From contig NC_012108.1 of the NCBI RefSeq assembly GCF_000020365.1, forward strand, positions 1,116,001 through 1,180,000: a DNA stretch of 64,000 nt, read 5' to 3'. The notes beneath the pieces are model-generated. The model saw only the letters and a list, made by a program, of their open reading frames with translations, ran no database searches and was not told where the DNA came from. This stretch comes from Desulforapulum autotrophicum HRM2. Its GTDB lineage: Bacteria; Desulfobacterota; Desulfobacteria; Desulfobacterales; Desulfobacteraceae. The first letter of the stretch is position 1; each line of letters starts with the position of its first letter. Below, one piece after another: positions 25,104 through 34,600 of the stretch. The translations under genes were made by a program, and so were the position numbers.

Positions 25104-25889
25104 TTATCTCCCCTTATAGACAGGCTTGCGTTTTTCCCTGAAAGCGGTCAGCCCTTCGATCCTGTCTTCCGTTGGGATGGTCACCCGGTAGGCATTGGAC
25201 TCAATGGCAAGACCCGTTGCAAGATCGGTTTCAATGCCCTGGTTGATGGCGTACTTTGCCATTTCAACGGCAATGGGCCCGGTCTCTTTGATCATTTCTG
25301 CCATGGAAAGGCAATGGTCAAGGAGTTCTTCAGGCGCACAGGTCTGGTTGACAAGGCCGATTTCAAGGGCCTCGGCAGCAGTAACCCTGCGACCCGTGAA
25401 TATAAGCTCCTTTGCCTTTGCAACCCCGATGATCCGTGGTAGTCGCTGGGTGCCGCCGCCGCCCGGAATAATGGCAAGCCTTGTTTCCGTGAGTCCCATA
25501 ACGGCCGTTGTTGAAGCAATCCTGATATCCGCTGCAAGGGCAAGTTCGGTTCCGCCGCCAAGGGCGATGCCGTTGACGGCTGCGATAACGGGTTTACTCA
25601 GGTTCTGGATCGAGGTCAAGAGGTTCCGGATGGTGAAAATAAACCGCTTTACTTCGTTCTGGGACAGGGTGGCCCGTTCTTTCAGGTCTGCACCTGCGCA
25701 AAAGGCCCGCTCTCCTGCACCTGTGATAATCAGGCAACGGATATCATCCCGGTACTGGAGGTCATCCAAGGCGTCCCGAACCTGGTTGAGCATGGCAAAG
25801 TTAAGCGAATTCATTGCTGCCGGCCGGTTGAGTGTGAGGATTACAACACCGGGTTTTTCTTGTGTCAATAATAGGTCGTTGATAGTCAT
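25104..25889 (-). CDS. Enoyl-CoA hydratase, methylglutaconyl-CoA hydratase-like
   Basis: The 261-residue crotonase has the CoA-binding AFCAGADLKERA, then NGIALGGGTELALAADIRIA with the first catalytic Glu, and TETRLAIIPGGGGTQRLPR with the second. ADLKER and the GL-TET-R-AIIPGGGGTQRL block are typical of AUH/LiuC proteins that hydrate 3-methylglutaconyl-CoA. Its place between an acyl-CoA ligase gene and the MccB-like carboxyltransferase agrees. Generic enoyl-CoA hydratase is the alternative. Confidence 0.87.
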   Translation of the reverse strand: MTINDLLLTQEKPGVVILTLNRPAAMNSLNFAMLNQVRDALDDLQYRDDIRCLIITGAGERAFCAGADLKERATLSQNEVKRFIFTIRNLLTSIQNLSKPVIAAVNGIALGGGTELALAADIRIASTTAVMGLTETRLAIIPGGGGTQRLPRIIGVAKAKELIFTGRRVTAAEALEIGLVNQTCAPEELLDHCLSMAEMIKETGPIAVEMAKYAINQGIETDLATGLAIESNAYRVTIPTEDRIEGLTAFREKRKPVYKGR

Positions 25890-25915
25890 AAGCGTATTTT
25901 TTTACTCCGTGTCAG

Positions 25916-27586
25916 TTAAATGAGGACTTCCCCCGACTTTTTAAGCTCCTTTGTTGCCGAATCCCTGAGTTTATATTTCTGAATTTTACCGCTGGCAGTG
26001 GTGGGGTATTCGTCAACGAAAAAGATGTGTTTGGGTATCTTGTGATAGGAAATTTGATCCTTGCAGAACTCCTTGATCTCTTCAGCTGTTGATTTGTCAC
26101 CGGGCCGGACCTGGATGAATGCGGCAACTTCCTCACCGTATTTCTCGCTGGGAATACCGACCACCTGGACATCCTTGACCTTGGGATGGGTATAAAGGAA
26201 CTCTTCGATCTCCCTTGGGTAGATGTTTTCACCGCCCCGGATGATCATGTCCTTGATGCGGCCCGTGATCTTGCAGTAACCGTTCTCATCCATTTCGGCA
26301 AGATCGCCTGTGTGGAGCCAGCCGTCCTTGTCAATGGTATTCTTTGTTGCCTCTTCCATCTTATAGTAGCCCTTCATCACATGGTAGCCCCGGGAGCACA
26401 GTTCGCCCTGCTTGCCCCTGGGCATTTCATCGCCTGTGACGGGATCGACGATTTTTACCTCAACATTGGGAAGGGCACATCCCACCGTGGATGTTTTGAT
26501 CTCCAGACTGTCGTGGTCACGGGTCTGGGTGATGCCGGGGGATGCTTCGGTCTGGCCGTAAACAATGGTCATCTCCTTTGCGCCCATGTCCTTGATCACC
26601 CGTTTCATCACTTCCACGGGGCAGGTGGAGCCTGCCATGACCCCTGTTCTCAAACTGGAGGTGTCATAGCTGTGTTTGTCCATCTCTTCAAATTCTGCAA
26701 TAAACATGGTGGGAACACCCAGGAGGGCGTTACACTTGGACGATTCCACTGTTTTAAGCGTATCCACAGGGTTAAATGCCACCACCGGGGCCATGGTGGC
26801 GCCCGATACCATGCAGCACAAGGTGCCGATGACACAGCCAAAACAGTGGAAAAAGGGAACGGGAATGCACATGGCATCGTCCGGGGTGAGGTTCATGCAT
26901 TCGGCCATGCTTTTTGCGTTGCCGATGAGGTTGGTGTGGGAGAGCATGACCCCCTTGGGAAAACCCGTGGTTCCAGAGGTGTACTGCATGTTGATTACAT
27001 CGTCGGGTTCAAGGCTTGCCAGCCTTTTTTGAAGATCATCGTCTGATACGGCCTTGCCCATTTCCATGATTTCGTCCCAATTGTACATGCCCGGGATCTT
27101 GTCCTTACCAAGATAGATGAGGTTTTTTAGAAAGGGGAGTTTTTTGCACTTGGTTTTACCCGGTTCAGAGTCCTTGAGCTCCGGGCATACCTTGTTGATG
27201 GTTTTTATGTATTCGTCGGGGGTTCTTACCCCGCCCATGAGGATCAGGGTGGTTGAGTCAGACTGTTCGAGCAGATATTCAAGTTCGGCACTCTTGTAGC
27301 TTGTGTTGACCGTTACAAGGACGGCTCCCATGCGTGCACTGCCATACTGGGTGTAGACCCATTCGGGAACATTATTGGCCCAGATGGCGATTTTCTCACC
27401 CCGCTGGATGCCGAGGGCCATGAGGCCCTTGGCAACTTTGTCGCAGACTCCCCTGAACTCCTTGAAGGTGTATTTTATGCCAAGGGAGTTGTACTCAAGC
27501 CCGCTGTTGTCACCAATGTTTTCCGCCAGAATATCCACGATGTTACCGATGGTAGTTTCGCCGACCTTGATCTCCGGTTTCTGCAT
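25916..27586 (-). CDS. AMP-forming acyl-CoA synthetase
   Basis: The 556-residue ligase has the AMP-binding P-loop MQYTSGTTGFPKGVMLSHTN, the GYHVMKGYYKME and WLHTGDLAEMDENGYCKITG hinge, and a C-terminal TTASGKIQKYKLR with the catalytic lysine. It belongs to the medium-chain/short-chain fatty-acyl-CoA synthetase group. The ATG at 27586 was preferred because the 12 upstream codons lack a ribosome site. In this operon it probably activates a branched or short-chain acid, such as isovalerate, isobutyrate or 2-methylbutyrate, for beta-oxidation. Confidence 0.88.
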   Translation of the reverse strand: MQKPEIKVGETTIGNIVDILAENIGDNSGLEYNSLGIKYTFKEFRGVCDKVAKGLMALGIQRGEKIAIWANNVPEWVYTQYGSARMGAVLVTVNTSYKSAELEYLLEQSDSTTLILMGGVRTPDEYIKTINKVCPELKDSEPGKTKCKKLPFLKNLIYLGKDKIPGMYNWDEIMEMGKAVSDDDLQKRLASLEPDDVINMQYTSGTTGFPKGVMLSHTNLIGNAKSMAECMNLTPDDAMCIPVPFFHCFGCVIGTLCCMVSGATMAPVVAFNPVDTLKTVESSKCNALLGVPTMFIAEFEEMDKHSYDTSSLRTGVMAGSTCPVEVMKRVIKDMGAKEMTIVYGQTEASPGITQTRDHDSLEIKTSTVGCALPNVEVKIVDPVTGDEMPRGKQGELCSRGYHVMKGYYKMEEATKNTIDKDGWLHTGDLAEMDENGYCKITGRIKDMIIRGGENIYPREIEEFLYTHPKVKDVQVVGIPSEKYGEEVAAFIQVRPGDKSTAEEIKEFCKDQISYHKIPKHIFFVDEYPTTASGKIQKYKLRDSATKELKKSGEVLI

Positions 27587-27615
27587 TTCTTTGTCCCCCC
27601 CAAAAAAATTAATGG

Positions 27616-28764
27616 TTAACACCCGATATATCTTGAAATGACCAGTCTTTGGACTTCAGAGGTTCCTTCTCCAATGTCCAGAAGTTTTTGGTCCCGGTAA
27701 AACCGTTCCACATTGTACTCTTTCATCAGGCCGTATCCCCCGTGGATCTGGACGGCGTGGTTGGCAACCCGGCCCATGAGTTCCGAGCAGTAGAGTTTTG
27801 CCATGGCGGCTTCGCGCTCAAAGGGCCTGTTTTCGCTTCTCAGCCAGCACGCCTTGTACATGAGGTTTCGAGCACATTCAATCTCCATGGCGCAGTCTGC
27901 AAGTTTAAAGGCAATGGCCTGGAATTTTGAGATGGGTTGGTTAAACTGTTGTCTTTCCTTTGCATAGGCAAGGGCAAGGTCGTAGGCCCCCTGGGCCCCG
28001 CCAAGTCCCATGGCACCGATGGAGAGCCGTCCCCCATCCAGGGTCTTGAGCATCTGGTGAAACCCGTCGCCCCTTTTTCCCAGGATGTTTTCCTTGGGTA
28101 CTCTGACATCGTCAAAGTAGAGTTCTGCCGTGTTGGATGCCCGCCACATCATTTTTTTGTGCATGGGAACGGCTTTGAACCCTGGAGTGTCTGCCTCGAC
28201 GATGAAACATGTGTATTCTGGCTTTCCATTGTCTCTGATTCCGGTTTTGGCCTGTACCGTGACACCCAGGGTCATGTCGCAGGCCGCATTGGTGATGAAG
28301 ATTTTTGATCCGTTGATTACCCAGTCATCGCCGTCTTGTACGGCCGTTGTCCTCGAACCGCCGGCATCAGAACCTGCCGTGGGTTCAGTTAGTCCGAATC
28401 CCCACACTTTTTCACCGCGGCACAGGGGGGGCAGGTAGCGTTGCTTCTGCTCTTCAGTACCAAAATAGTAGAGGGGGCCGATGCCGAGGGAGTTACCTGC
28501 GGCAATGGTTGCGGCCTGGGAGCCGTCTATCCTTGCGACTTCCTCCACTGCAATGATATAGGAAAGGTAATCCATGCCCTGTCCCTCATACGCCTCGGAT
28601 ACAAACATGCCAAAAAGACCGATTTCTCCCATTTTTTGAGTCAGCTCAACGGAAAATTCTTCGTTTTCGTCAAGCTCCCCTGCGATGGGGGCAATCTCTT
28701 TCTGGGCAAATTTTCTAACCTCCTTTCGGATCATCTGCTGCTCTTTCGTAAGGTCAAAATTCAC
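27616..28764 (-). CDS. Acyl-CoA dehydrogenase
   Basis: The 382-residue flavoprotein has the ACAD signatures GFGLTEPTAGSDAGGSRTT and QLHGGYGLMKEYNVERFYRD-like (here AVQIHGGYGLM). The catalytic base is in the C-terminal LDIGEGTSEVQRL, as in short- and medium-chain enzymes. The position used by isovaleryl-CoA dehydrogenase on helix G is Gly here (TLDGGRLSI). It is the first gene of the minus-strand operon, next to the divergent TetR operator pair. Electrons would go to an ETF encoded elsewhere. Substrate is likely a short or branched acyl-CoA. Confidence 0.9.
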   Translation of the reverse strand: MNFDLTKEQQMIRKEVRKFAQKEIAPIAGELDENEEFSVELTQKMGEIGLFGMFVSEAYEGQGMDYLSYIIAVEEVARIDGSQAATIAAGNSLGIGPLYYFGTEEQKQRYLPPLCRGEKVWGFGLTEPTAGSDAGGSRTTAVQDGDDWVINGSKIFITNAACDMTLGVTVQAKTGIRDNGKPEYTCFIVEADTPGFKAVPMHKKMMWRASNTAELYFDDVRVPKENILGKRGDGFHQMLKTLDGGRLSIGAMGLGGAQGAYDLALAYAKERQQFNQPISKFQAIAFKLADCAMEIECARNLMYKACWLRSENRPFEREAAMAKLYCSELMGRVANHAVQIHGGYGLMKEYNVERFYRDQKLLDIGEGTSEVQRLVISRYIGC

Positions 28765-28844
28765 CCTGCCTCCTCCTTATTTTTGTGGTTAATCGTTTGT
28801 TTTAGCAGTCCCAGGTGTGATAATCTTAGATTTCAGTCCTGGGC

Positions 28845-28902
28845 GAACGAGCGCTCAGTCTATTTATGAATGATACTATATTTGTTGATTGAAATTTGTC
28901 AA
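28845..28902 (-). promoter_or_regulatory. Promoter and TetR operator of the acyl-CoA dehydrogenase operon
   Basis: On the minus strand TTGACA (28897-28902) and TATAGT (28875-28880) are 16 bp apart. The operator GAACGAGCGCTCAGTC (28845-28860) follows just downstream of the predicted start of transcription. The same sequence in inverse orientation lies at 28957-28972. Confidence 0.7.
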
Positions 28903-28918
28903 ATGTTTTTTTGAAACC

Positions 28919-28972
28919 TTGACAACATGGGTTTGCTCATGTATCAGAAAACATATGACCGAGCGCTCGTTC
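28919..28972 (+). promoter_or_regulatory. Promoter and TetR operator of the tetR-icmF operon
   Basis: TTGACA (28919-28924) and TATCAG (28942-28947), spaced 17 bp, are followed by GACCGAGCGCTCGTTC (28957-28972). That site is nearly palindromic around GAGCGCTC and matches the other operator at 15 of 16 positions when inverted. One TetR-family repressor could therefore shut both arms. Confidence 0.7.
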
Positions 28973-29022
28973 AATTGGGCTGGGCATTGGCGGTAAATAA
29001 TTAAAAGGGAGAGACCTGGAGT

Positions 29023-29676
29023 TTGAAAAAAGGTGAGTTGAAAGAAATAAGGAAAGATCAAAGCGAAGTTCCAACCCAGATAAAAAATCCTGAACTTGTG
29101 GTTGAAAGAAGGCGGCAGATTGTGGATTCAACCGTGCATCTTTTTGTGGAGCATGGTTACCACAAGACCACCACCCGGATGATCGCAAAGGCTGCAGGGT
29201 TTTCCATTGGAAGCCTGTATGAGTATGTGGGGTCAAAGGAGGATGTGCTTTACCTCGTGTGTGAGGCCATCCATGCCGAGGTGGAAAGGGCTGTGGAAGC
29301 GACACTTTCCGGCGAAGTCAGGGGAAAAGAGACCCTGGCTGAGGTGATTCGGGAGTATTTTCACGTATGCGACAGCATGTCTGACCATGTGCTTTTGATG
29401 TACCAGGTAACCCAGTTCCTTCCCAAAAAATGGCAGATCCGGGCCCTTGAAAATGAGTTAAGAATTACAGATATTTTTGTCCAGGTGATCAATAAACTTT
29501 CGGGCAAGGTCGATTTCCCGTTGGTCGAGGAAAAGACCGTTACCATGCTTGCCCACAATATTTCGGTGCTTGGCCATATGTGGGCCTTCAGGCGCTGGGA
29601 TCTTGCACGACATTTTACCATAGATGAATATATAGAGTATCAGACCGATTTTGTTCTTGGACGGTTGATTGCCTGA
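29023..29676 (+). CDS. TetR-family transcriptional regulator
   Basis: The 217-residue protein has an N-terminal TetR helix-turn-helix (about 33-75: VHLFVEHGYHKTTTRMIAKA, then GSLYEYVGSKEDVLYLV) and a helical ligand-binding domain. The start is a TTG at 29023 after GGAG. It is divergent from the acyl-CoA dehydrogenase operon and leads the icmF-thiolase arm. With the two GAGCGCTC operators between, it is the probable repressor of the entire branched-chain acyl-CoA locus, responding to an acyl-CoA. Confidence 0.9.
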   Translation: MKKGELKEIRKDQSEVPTQIKNPELVVERRRQIVDSTVHLFVEHGYHKTTTRMIAKAAGFSIGSLYEYVGSKEDVLYLVCEAIHAEVERAVEATLSGEVRGKETLAEVIREYFHVCDSMSDHVLLMYQVTQFLPKKWQIRALENELRITDIFVQVINKLSGKVDFPLVEEKTVTMLAHNISVLGHMWAFRRWDLARHFTIDEYIEYQTDFVLGRLIA

Positions 29677-29753
29677 AGATCCGATCCAAAAACTATAAAA
29701 GATAAATGGGGGGCAAGGAGGTTCAGCCCGCAGATATGCAAAAAGGAGATAAA

Positions 29754-32700
29754 ATGGAGCAGATAGCAGACATTTACAGGGCTGAAAATGCCGTGCGGGT
29801 CGTTACAGCCACCGCCCTTTTTGATGGTCACGATGCATCCATCAACATTATGCGACGGATGCTTCAGGACTCGGGTGCCGAGGTGATTCACATTGGTCAT
29901 AACCGGTCGGCCAGGGAAGTAGTTGAGGCGGCCATTGAAGAGGATGCCCAGGGTATTGCCGTTTCAAGTTATCAGGGCGGCCATGTTGAGTATTTCAAGT
30001 ACATGGTCGATCTGTTGAGGGAGAATAACGCCTCCCACATCCATGTGTTTGGTGGCGGTGGCGGTGTCATTGTTCCGGAGGAGATGAAGGAACTCCACGC
30101 CTATGGCGTCACCCGGATCTATTCGCCGGACGATGGCGCCAGGATCGGACTTCAGGGGATTATCAACGACCAGATCAAAACCATGGATTTTTCCACGGTG
30201 GATTTTGAGCGCCTTGACTATGGACGGCTTAATGTTGACGAGAAGTATGTAACGGCAAATTTCATCACTGCGGTCCAGAACGCCAAAGAGCGGAACGACG
30301 GTTCCCTTGCGACCATACTGGCCGGACTTGCAAAGATCAGGAACGATAAAAACCCGCCGGTCATTGGTCTTACGGGAACGGGTGGGGCAGGCAAATCGTC
30401 GTTGACCGACGAACTGATCCTCCGGATGCTCATGGATTTAAAGGATGTGAACATCGCCATTTTGAGCTGCGATCCCTCGAGAAGAAAGACCGGGGGCGCC
30501 CTTCTTGGCGACAGAATCCGCTTGAACTCCATTGAAAACGGAAGGGTCTACATGCGATCCCTTGCCACAAGGGAAGCCCAGTCCGAGCTTCCGGCATCCC
30601 TTGCCGAGGCCATTGAGGTGGTCAAGGCCGCAGGATATGACATCATTCTGGCCGAGACCGCAGGCATTGGCCAGGGTGATTCCAGGATCATTGATCTTGT
30701 GGATCTCTCCGTGTACGTGATGACAGCGGAATTCGGTGCCCCCTCCCAGCTTGAAAAGATTGACATGCTCGACTACGCAGATATCGTGGTGATCAACAAG
30801 TTTGAAAAACGGGGCAGCGAAGACGCCCTGCGGGATGTGAGAAAACAGGTCCAGAGAAACAGAAAGGCCTGGGACATCGATGCTGCCGACCTTCCTGTTT
30901 ACGGCACCATCGCCTCCAAGTTCAACGACGACGGGGTCACGGCCTTCTACCACGGGATTCTGGACCTGCTTGCCCGGAATAAAGGGGTGGTGTATGAGTC
31001 AGGTCTTGGACGGACCAGCACCAAGACGTCTAGCTCAAAAACCATTATTATTCCGTCCGAGCGGACCCGCTATCTTTCCGAGATCGCCGATACGGTCAGG
31101 GACTATCATAAAAAAACCGACGAACAGGCCGATGCCCTGCGAAAACGATGGCATCTGACGGAAACGGAAAAAGAGCTTAAAGAGACCCTGTCCGATGATA
31201 TCGGAGCAATGCTTGAGACCTTTAAGCGATCGATCAACGAAGCCAACGACAAAATTGACGGTGAAACGGACGATCTTCTCGCCCAGTGGGATGGAATCAA
31301 CGAAGCATACCATCAGGATGAACTTGTTTATACGGTCAGGGACAAAGATATACGTTTGCCCCTTTCAACCGTCTCCCTTTGCCACTCCAAGATTCCCAAG
31401 GTGTGTATCCCCAAATACAAGGATCCGGGTGAATTGTTCAAGTGGATGAGAAAAGAGAATGTACCGGGCAGTTTTCCATACACGGCGGGTGTTTTTCCCC
31501 TGAAAAGGGTGGATGAGGATCCCACCCGAATGTTTGCCGGCGAAGGCGGTCCTGCCGACACCAATAAGCGGTTCAGGTTTCTATCGTCAAGCTATCCTGC
31601 AAAGAGACTCTCAACGGCGTTTGATTCCGTAACCCTCTACGGCCAGGATCCTGACACCCGGCCGGACATCTACGGTAAAATCGGCACCTCCGGGGTGAGC
31701 ATCTGTACCCTGGATGATGTCAAAGTGCTCTACAGCGGGTTTGATCTGTGCGCCCCGAATACCTCGGTTTCCATGACCATTAACGGCCCGGCCCCCATGA
31801 TGCTGGCCATGTTCATGAATACGGCCATTGACCAGCAGATGGACAAGTTTCGCAGCGAAAAGGGCAGGGAACCTTCGGCATCCGAGGCTGCCGAGATTCG
31901 TCAGTATGCCGTTTCAACGGTCAGGGGAACGGTTCAGGCCGATATCCTCAAGGAGGATCAGGGACAGAATACCTGCATCTTCTCCATTGAGTTTGCATTA
32001 AAGATGATGGGCGATATCCAGCAGTACTTTATTGACAACGCCGTCAGAAATTTTTATTCGGTTTCCATCTCGGGTTACCACATTGCAGAGGCCGGTGCCA
32101 ACCCCATTACCCAGCTCGCCCTGACCCTGGCCAACGGGTTCACCTATGTGGAGTACTATCTTTCCAGGGGCATGGCCATTGACAGTTTTGCCCCGTCCCT
32201 GTCGTTTTTCTTTTCCAACGGCATGGAGCCCGAATATACTGTCATGGGACGGGTGGCGAGAAGGATCTGGTCCGTTGCCATGCGTTACCTGTACAAGGGC
32301 AAGGAAGGTTCCCAGAAACTCAAGTATCATATCCAGACCTCGGGCCGATCGCTCCACGCTCAGGATATCCAGTTCAACGATATCCGGACCACCCTCCAGG
32401 CATTGTGCGCCGTGTATGACAACTGCAACAGCCTTCACACCAACGCCTTTGACGAAGCCATTACCACCCCGTCGGGCGAATCGGTCCGTCGGGCCCTTGC
32501 CATCCAGCTCATCCTCAACCGGGAGTGGGGCCTTGCCAAGAACGAAAATCCCCTCCAGGGCAGTTTTATCGTGGACGAGCTCACCGACCTTGTGGAAGAG
32601 GCCGTGCTCAAGGCGTTTGACAGCATCACAGAAAGGGGCGGTGTCCTCGGCGCCATGGAGTCCGGCTACCAGCGGGGCAAGATCCAGGAAGAATCCATGT

Positions 32701-33029
32701 ACTATGAGCTTAGGAAGCATTCTGGAGATCTACCCATTGTGGGAGTCAACACCTTCCAGGACCCGGAAGCCAACTATGACGAGATCATGTCCTGCATTGA
32801 GCTTTCCCGGGGCACAACCGAGCAGAAGGACGATCAGCTCAAGCGTCTTGCCGATTTTAAGGAACGCCATGGACAAGAGGCCTTGGACGCCGTTGTTAAG
32901 CTCCAGCAGACAGCCCTTGACGGCGGCAACGTGTTTGCTGAACTCATGGAGACGGTAAAGCATTGTTCCCTTGGAACCATTACCCAGGCCCTTTACGATG
33001 TGGGCGGCAAGTACCGGCGGAACATGTAA
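29754..33029 (+). CDS. icmF: Fused isobutyryl-CoA mutase
   Basis: The 1091-residue protein has, in order, a B12-binding domain (about 12-145, DGHDASI with the cobalt-ligand His26), a MeaI-type P-loop GTPase chaperone domain (about 200-470, Walker A GTGGAGKSS 208-216), a linker, and a methylmalonyl-CoA-mutase-like TIM barrel (about 545-1091, AKRLSTAFDSVTLYGQDPD, then NTSVSMTINGPAPMMLAMF). This domain order defines IcmF. It interconverts isobutyryl-CoA and n-butyryl-CoA, and more slowly isovaleryl-CoA and pivalyl-CoA, using adenosylcobalamin; the GTPase domain loads and protects the cofactor. The ATG at 29754 follows AAAAAGGAG; an earlier frame start at 29706 is poorer. Confidence 0.95.
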   Translation: MEQIADIYRAENAVRVVTATALFDGHDASINIMRRMLQDSGAEVIHIGHNRSAREVVEAAIEEDAQGIAVSSYQGGHVEYFKYMVDLLRENNASHIHVFGGGGGVIVPEEMKELHAYGVTRIYSPDDGARIGLQGIINDQIKTMDFSTVDFERLDYGRLNVDEKYVTANFITAVQNAKERNDGSLATILAGLAKIRNDKNPPVIGLTGTGGAGKSSLTDELILRMLMDLKDVNIAILSCDPSRRKTGGALLGDRIRLNSIENGRVYMRSLATREAQSELPASLAEAIEVVKAAGYDIILAETAGIGQGDSRIIDLVDLSVYVMTAEFGAPSQLEKIDMLDYADIVVINKFEKRGSEDALRDVRKQVQRNRKAWDIDAADLPVYGTIASKFNDDGVTAFYHGILDLLARNKGVVYESGLGRTSTKTSSSKTIIIPSERTRYLSEIADTVRDYHKKTDEQADALRKRWHLTETEKELKETLSDDIGAMLETFKRSINEANDKIDGETDDLLAQWDGINEAYHQDELVYTVRDKDIRLPLSTVSLCHSKIPKVCIPKYKDPGELFKWMRKENVPGSFPYTAGVFPLKRVDEDPTRMFAGEGGPADTNKRFRFLSSSYPAKRLSTAFDSVTLYGQDPDTRPDIYGKIGTSGVSICTLDDVKVLYSGFDLCAPNTSVSMTINGPAPMMLAMFMNTAIDQQMDKFRSEKGREPSASEAAEIRQYAVSTVRGTVQADILKEDQGQNTCIFSIEFALKMMGDIQQYFIDNAVRNFYSVSISGYHIAEAGANPITQLALTLANGFTYVEYYLSRGMAIDSFAPSLSFFFSNGMEPEYTVMGRVARRIWSVAMRYLYKGKEGSQKLKYHIQTSGRSLHAQDIQFNDIRTTLQALCAVYDNCNSLHTNAFDEAITTPSGESVRRALAIQLILNREWGLAKNENPLQGSFIVDELTDLVEEAVLKAFDSITERGGVLGAMESGYQRGKIQEESMYYELRKHSGDLPIVGVNTFQDPEANYDEIMSCIELSRGTTEQKDDQLKRLADFKERHGQEALDAVVKLQQTALDGGNVFAELMETVKHCSLGTITQALYDVGGKYRRNM

Positions 33030-33111
33030 CTGAATAAACTAAGGGCAGATTACCGGGGCAAGGTTTGAGTTTCAAGCAATGGGATCTGCCTGACCCACAC
33101 AAGGAGAAAAC

Positions 33112-34287
33112 ATGAAAAAGGCAGTAATAGTCAGTGCGGCAAGGACTCCCCTGGGCAGCTTTGGCGGCAGTTTGAGCACGACAGGTGCCACAGATTTGGG
33201 TGCCCATGCCATTAATGCGGCCATTGAGCGGGCCGGCATCGATAAAGAGATCATTGACGAGTGCATTATGGGCCTGGTTCTGCCCTGCGGATACGGCCAG
33301 AATCCAGGCAAACAGGCCGCCGTCAAGGCGGGGCTTCCCTGGGCGGTTGAAGCCATCACCATCAACAAGGTGTGCGGGTCTTCCCTCAAGGCCGTGATGC
33401 TTGCAGCCCAGGCCATCCAGTGCGGGGATGCCGATGTGGTGGTTGCAGGGGGCATGGAAACCATGAGCATGGCACCCTACTACATGGAAAAGGCCAGGTG
33501 GGGGCATCGCATGGGGCCGGGTACCATCCAGGACCACATGGTCCATGACGGGCTGTGGGATATTGTCAATGATTTCCACATGGGCATGTCCAACGAGCTT
33601 TGCTGCGAGCGGTGGGATGTTTCCCGGGAAGATCAGGACCGGTTTGCAGCAAAATCCTATCGCAGGGCGTGTGAGGCCATTAAAATGGGTCGGTTTGCGG
33701 ATCAGATTTCTCCAGTTACAATTGCCCAGCGAAAGGGCGATCCAAAAATTTTTGACACGGATGAATGTCCCCAGGAGACGAGTTTTGAGGCCCTTTCCAG
33801 GATGAAATCCGCCTTTAAGAAGGACGGCATGGGAACGGCCGGTAACGCCTCCATTATCAGCGACGGGGCCGCAGCCGTTGTGGTAATGAGTCAGGAACGG
33901 GCAAAGGCCCTTGGTTGCACCATACTGGCTGAAATCGGTGCCCAGGCATCCTTTGGGATTGATATGAAGTACGTGCTCATGGCACCGATTTACGCCATCC
34001 CAAAAGTGCTTGACAAGGAAGGCATTACCCTCCAGGATGTGGATTTGTTTGAGATCAACGAGGCATTCAGCGGCAGTTCCACTGGTATCAACAAGGTGCT
34101 TGAGCTTGATCCTGAAAAGGTGAACGTCAACGGCGGGTCCGTGGCACTGGGCCATCCCATTGGTGCAAGCGGGGCAAGGGTGCTTACCACTTTGCTCTAT
34201 GAAATGCAGCGTCGGGATTTAAAGACGGGTCTAGCTTCTCTCTGCCTTGGCGGTGGAGAGGCTGTGGCAATGGTAGTCAACCGATAA
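33112..34287 (+). CDS. Acetyl-CoA acetyltransferase (thiolase)
   Basis: The 391-residue thiolase has the acylated cysteine in KVCGSSLKAVM, the base His in GHPIGASGAR, and the C-terminal CLGGGEAVA with the second active-site Cys. It reversibly splits acetoacetyl-CoA into two acetyl-CoA. The order icmF-thiolase-3-hydroxyacyl-CoA dehydrogenase suits catabolism of butyryl-CoA produced by IcmF and of acetoacetyl-CoA from AacS. The stop codon TAA (34285-34287) is the first base triplet of a dispersed repeat (TAACCGGCACGG). Confidence 0.92.
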   Translation: MKKAVIVSAARTPLGSFGGSLSTTGATDLGAHAINAAIERAGIDKEIIDECIMGLVLPCGYGQNPGKQAAVKAGLPWAVEAITINKVCGSSLKAVMLAAQAIQCGDADVVVAGGMETMSMAPYYMEKARWGHRMGPGTIQDHMVHDGLWDIVNDFHMGMSNELCCERWDVSREDQDRFAAKSYRRACEAIKMGRFADQISPVTIAQRKGDPKIFDTDECPQETSFEALSRMKSAFKKDGMGTAGNASIISDGAAAVVVMSQERAKALGCTILAEIGAQASFGIDMKYVLMAPIYAIPKVLDKEGITLQDVDLFEINEAFSGSSTGINKVLELDPEKVNVNGGSVALGHPIGASGARVLTTLLYEMQRRDLKTGLASLCLGGGEAVAMVVNR

Positions 34288-34344
34288 CCGGCACGGCCGG
34301 AGCGAAGTATTTGCTCTCGGCCACAACGAATGATGAAACACGAT
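34285..34344 (+). repeat. Dispersed repeat, copy starting at the thiolase stop
   Basis: The copy begins TAACCGGCACGGCCGGAGC, where TAA is the thiolase stop, and ends near GGCCACAACGAATGATGAA. It is the reverse complement of copies at 21.5 and 48.3 kb and similar to the tandem pair at 34.6 kb. Confidence 0.75.
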
Positions 34345-34354
34345 GATACCGGGC

Positions 34355-34548
34355 AGGCGATAGTACCATTCCGCCCCCCTTTGGTTACCCTGACCGGAAC
34401 GGTAAACGTCGGGGGGGATTTTGCCCTTCCAGACTAAAGCGCAGGAACTGCGGGTTAAAGTCCTCAAACAGCCTGCGCTTCTTAACGTCTGGAAGGGCAA
34501 AATTTCTACCCCCCTTTGGTTTACAATGTTCCGGTCAGGGAAACCAAA
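34355..34548. repeat. Nested inverted-repeat element
   Basis: Three nested pairs of arms are visible. The outer arms (34380-34400 / 34528-34548) pair 20 of 21, the middle arms (34418-34434 / 34487-34503) pair 17 of 17, and the inner arms (34437-34445 / 34472-34480) pair 9 of 9. The left flank 34355-34414 is about the reverse complement of 48232-48290. The inner hairpin matches that at 17339-17387. No ORF is apparent. It lies between the thiolase and dehydrogenase genes, which are in one direction. Confidence 0.75.
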
Positions 34549-34600
34549 GAGGGCTCGAAAGTCGAGGTTTTCATAATGATGTTTCGACAGGAATTTCTTA

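Noticed and set aside
26186-27046. 286-codon plus-strand frame opposite the acyl-CoA ligase
   Set aside because: Antisense shadow rich in His/Gly/Cys, with no domain resemblance.
29706-29753. Upstream start for icmF
   Set aside because: Start at 29754 has AAGGAG at proper distance; the upstream 16 codons include that ribosome site itself.
32980-34155. 391-codon open frame on the minus strand opposite the thiolase
   Set aside because: It lies antisense to a clear thiolase with catalytic motifs; no ribosome site or known domain. High third-position GC of the true gene keeps antisense frames open.
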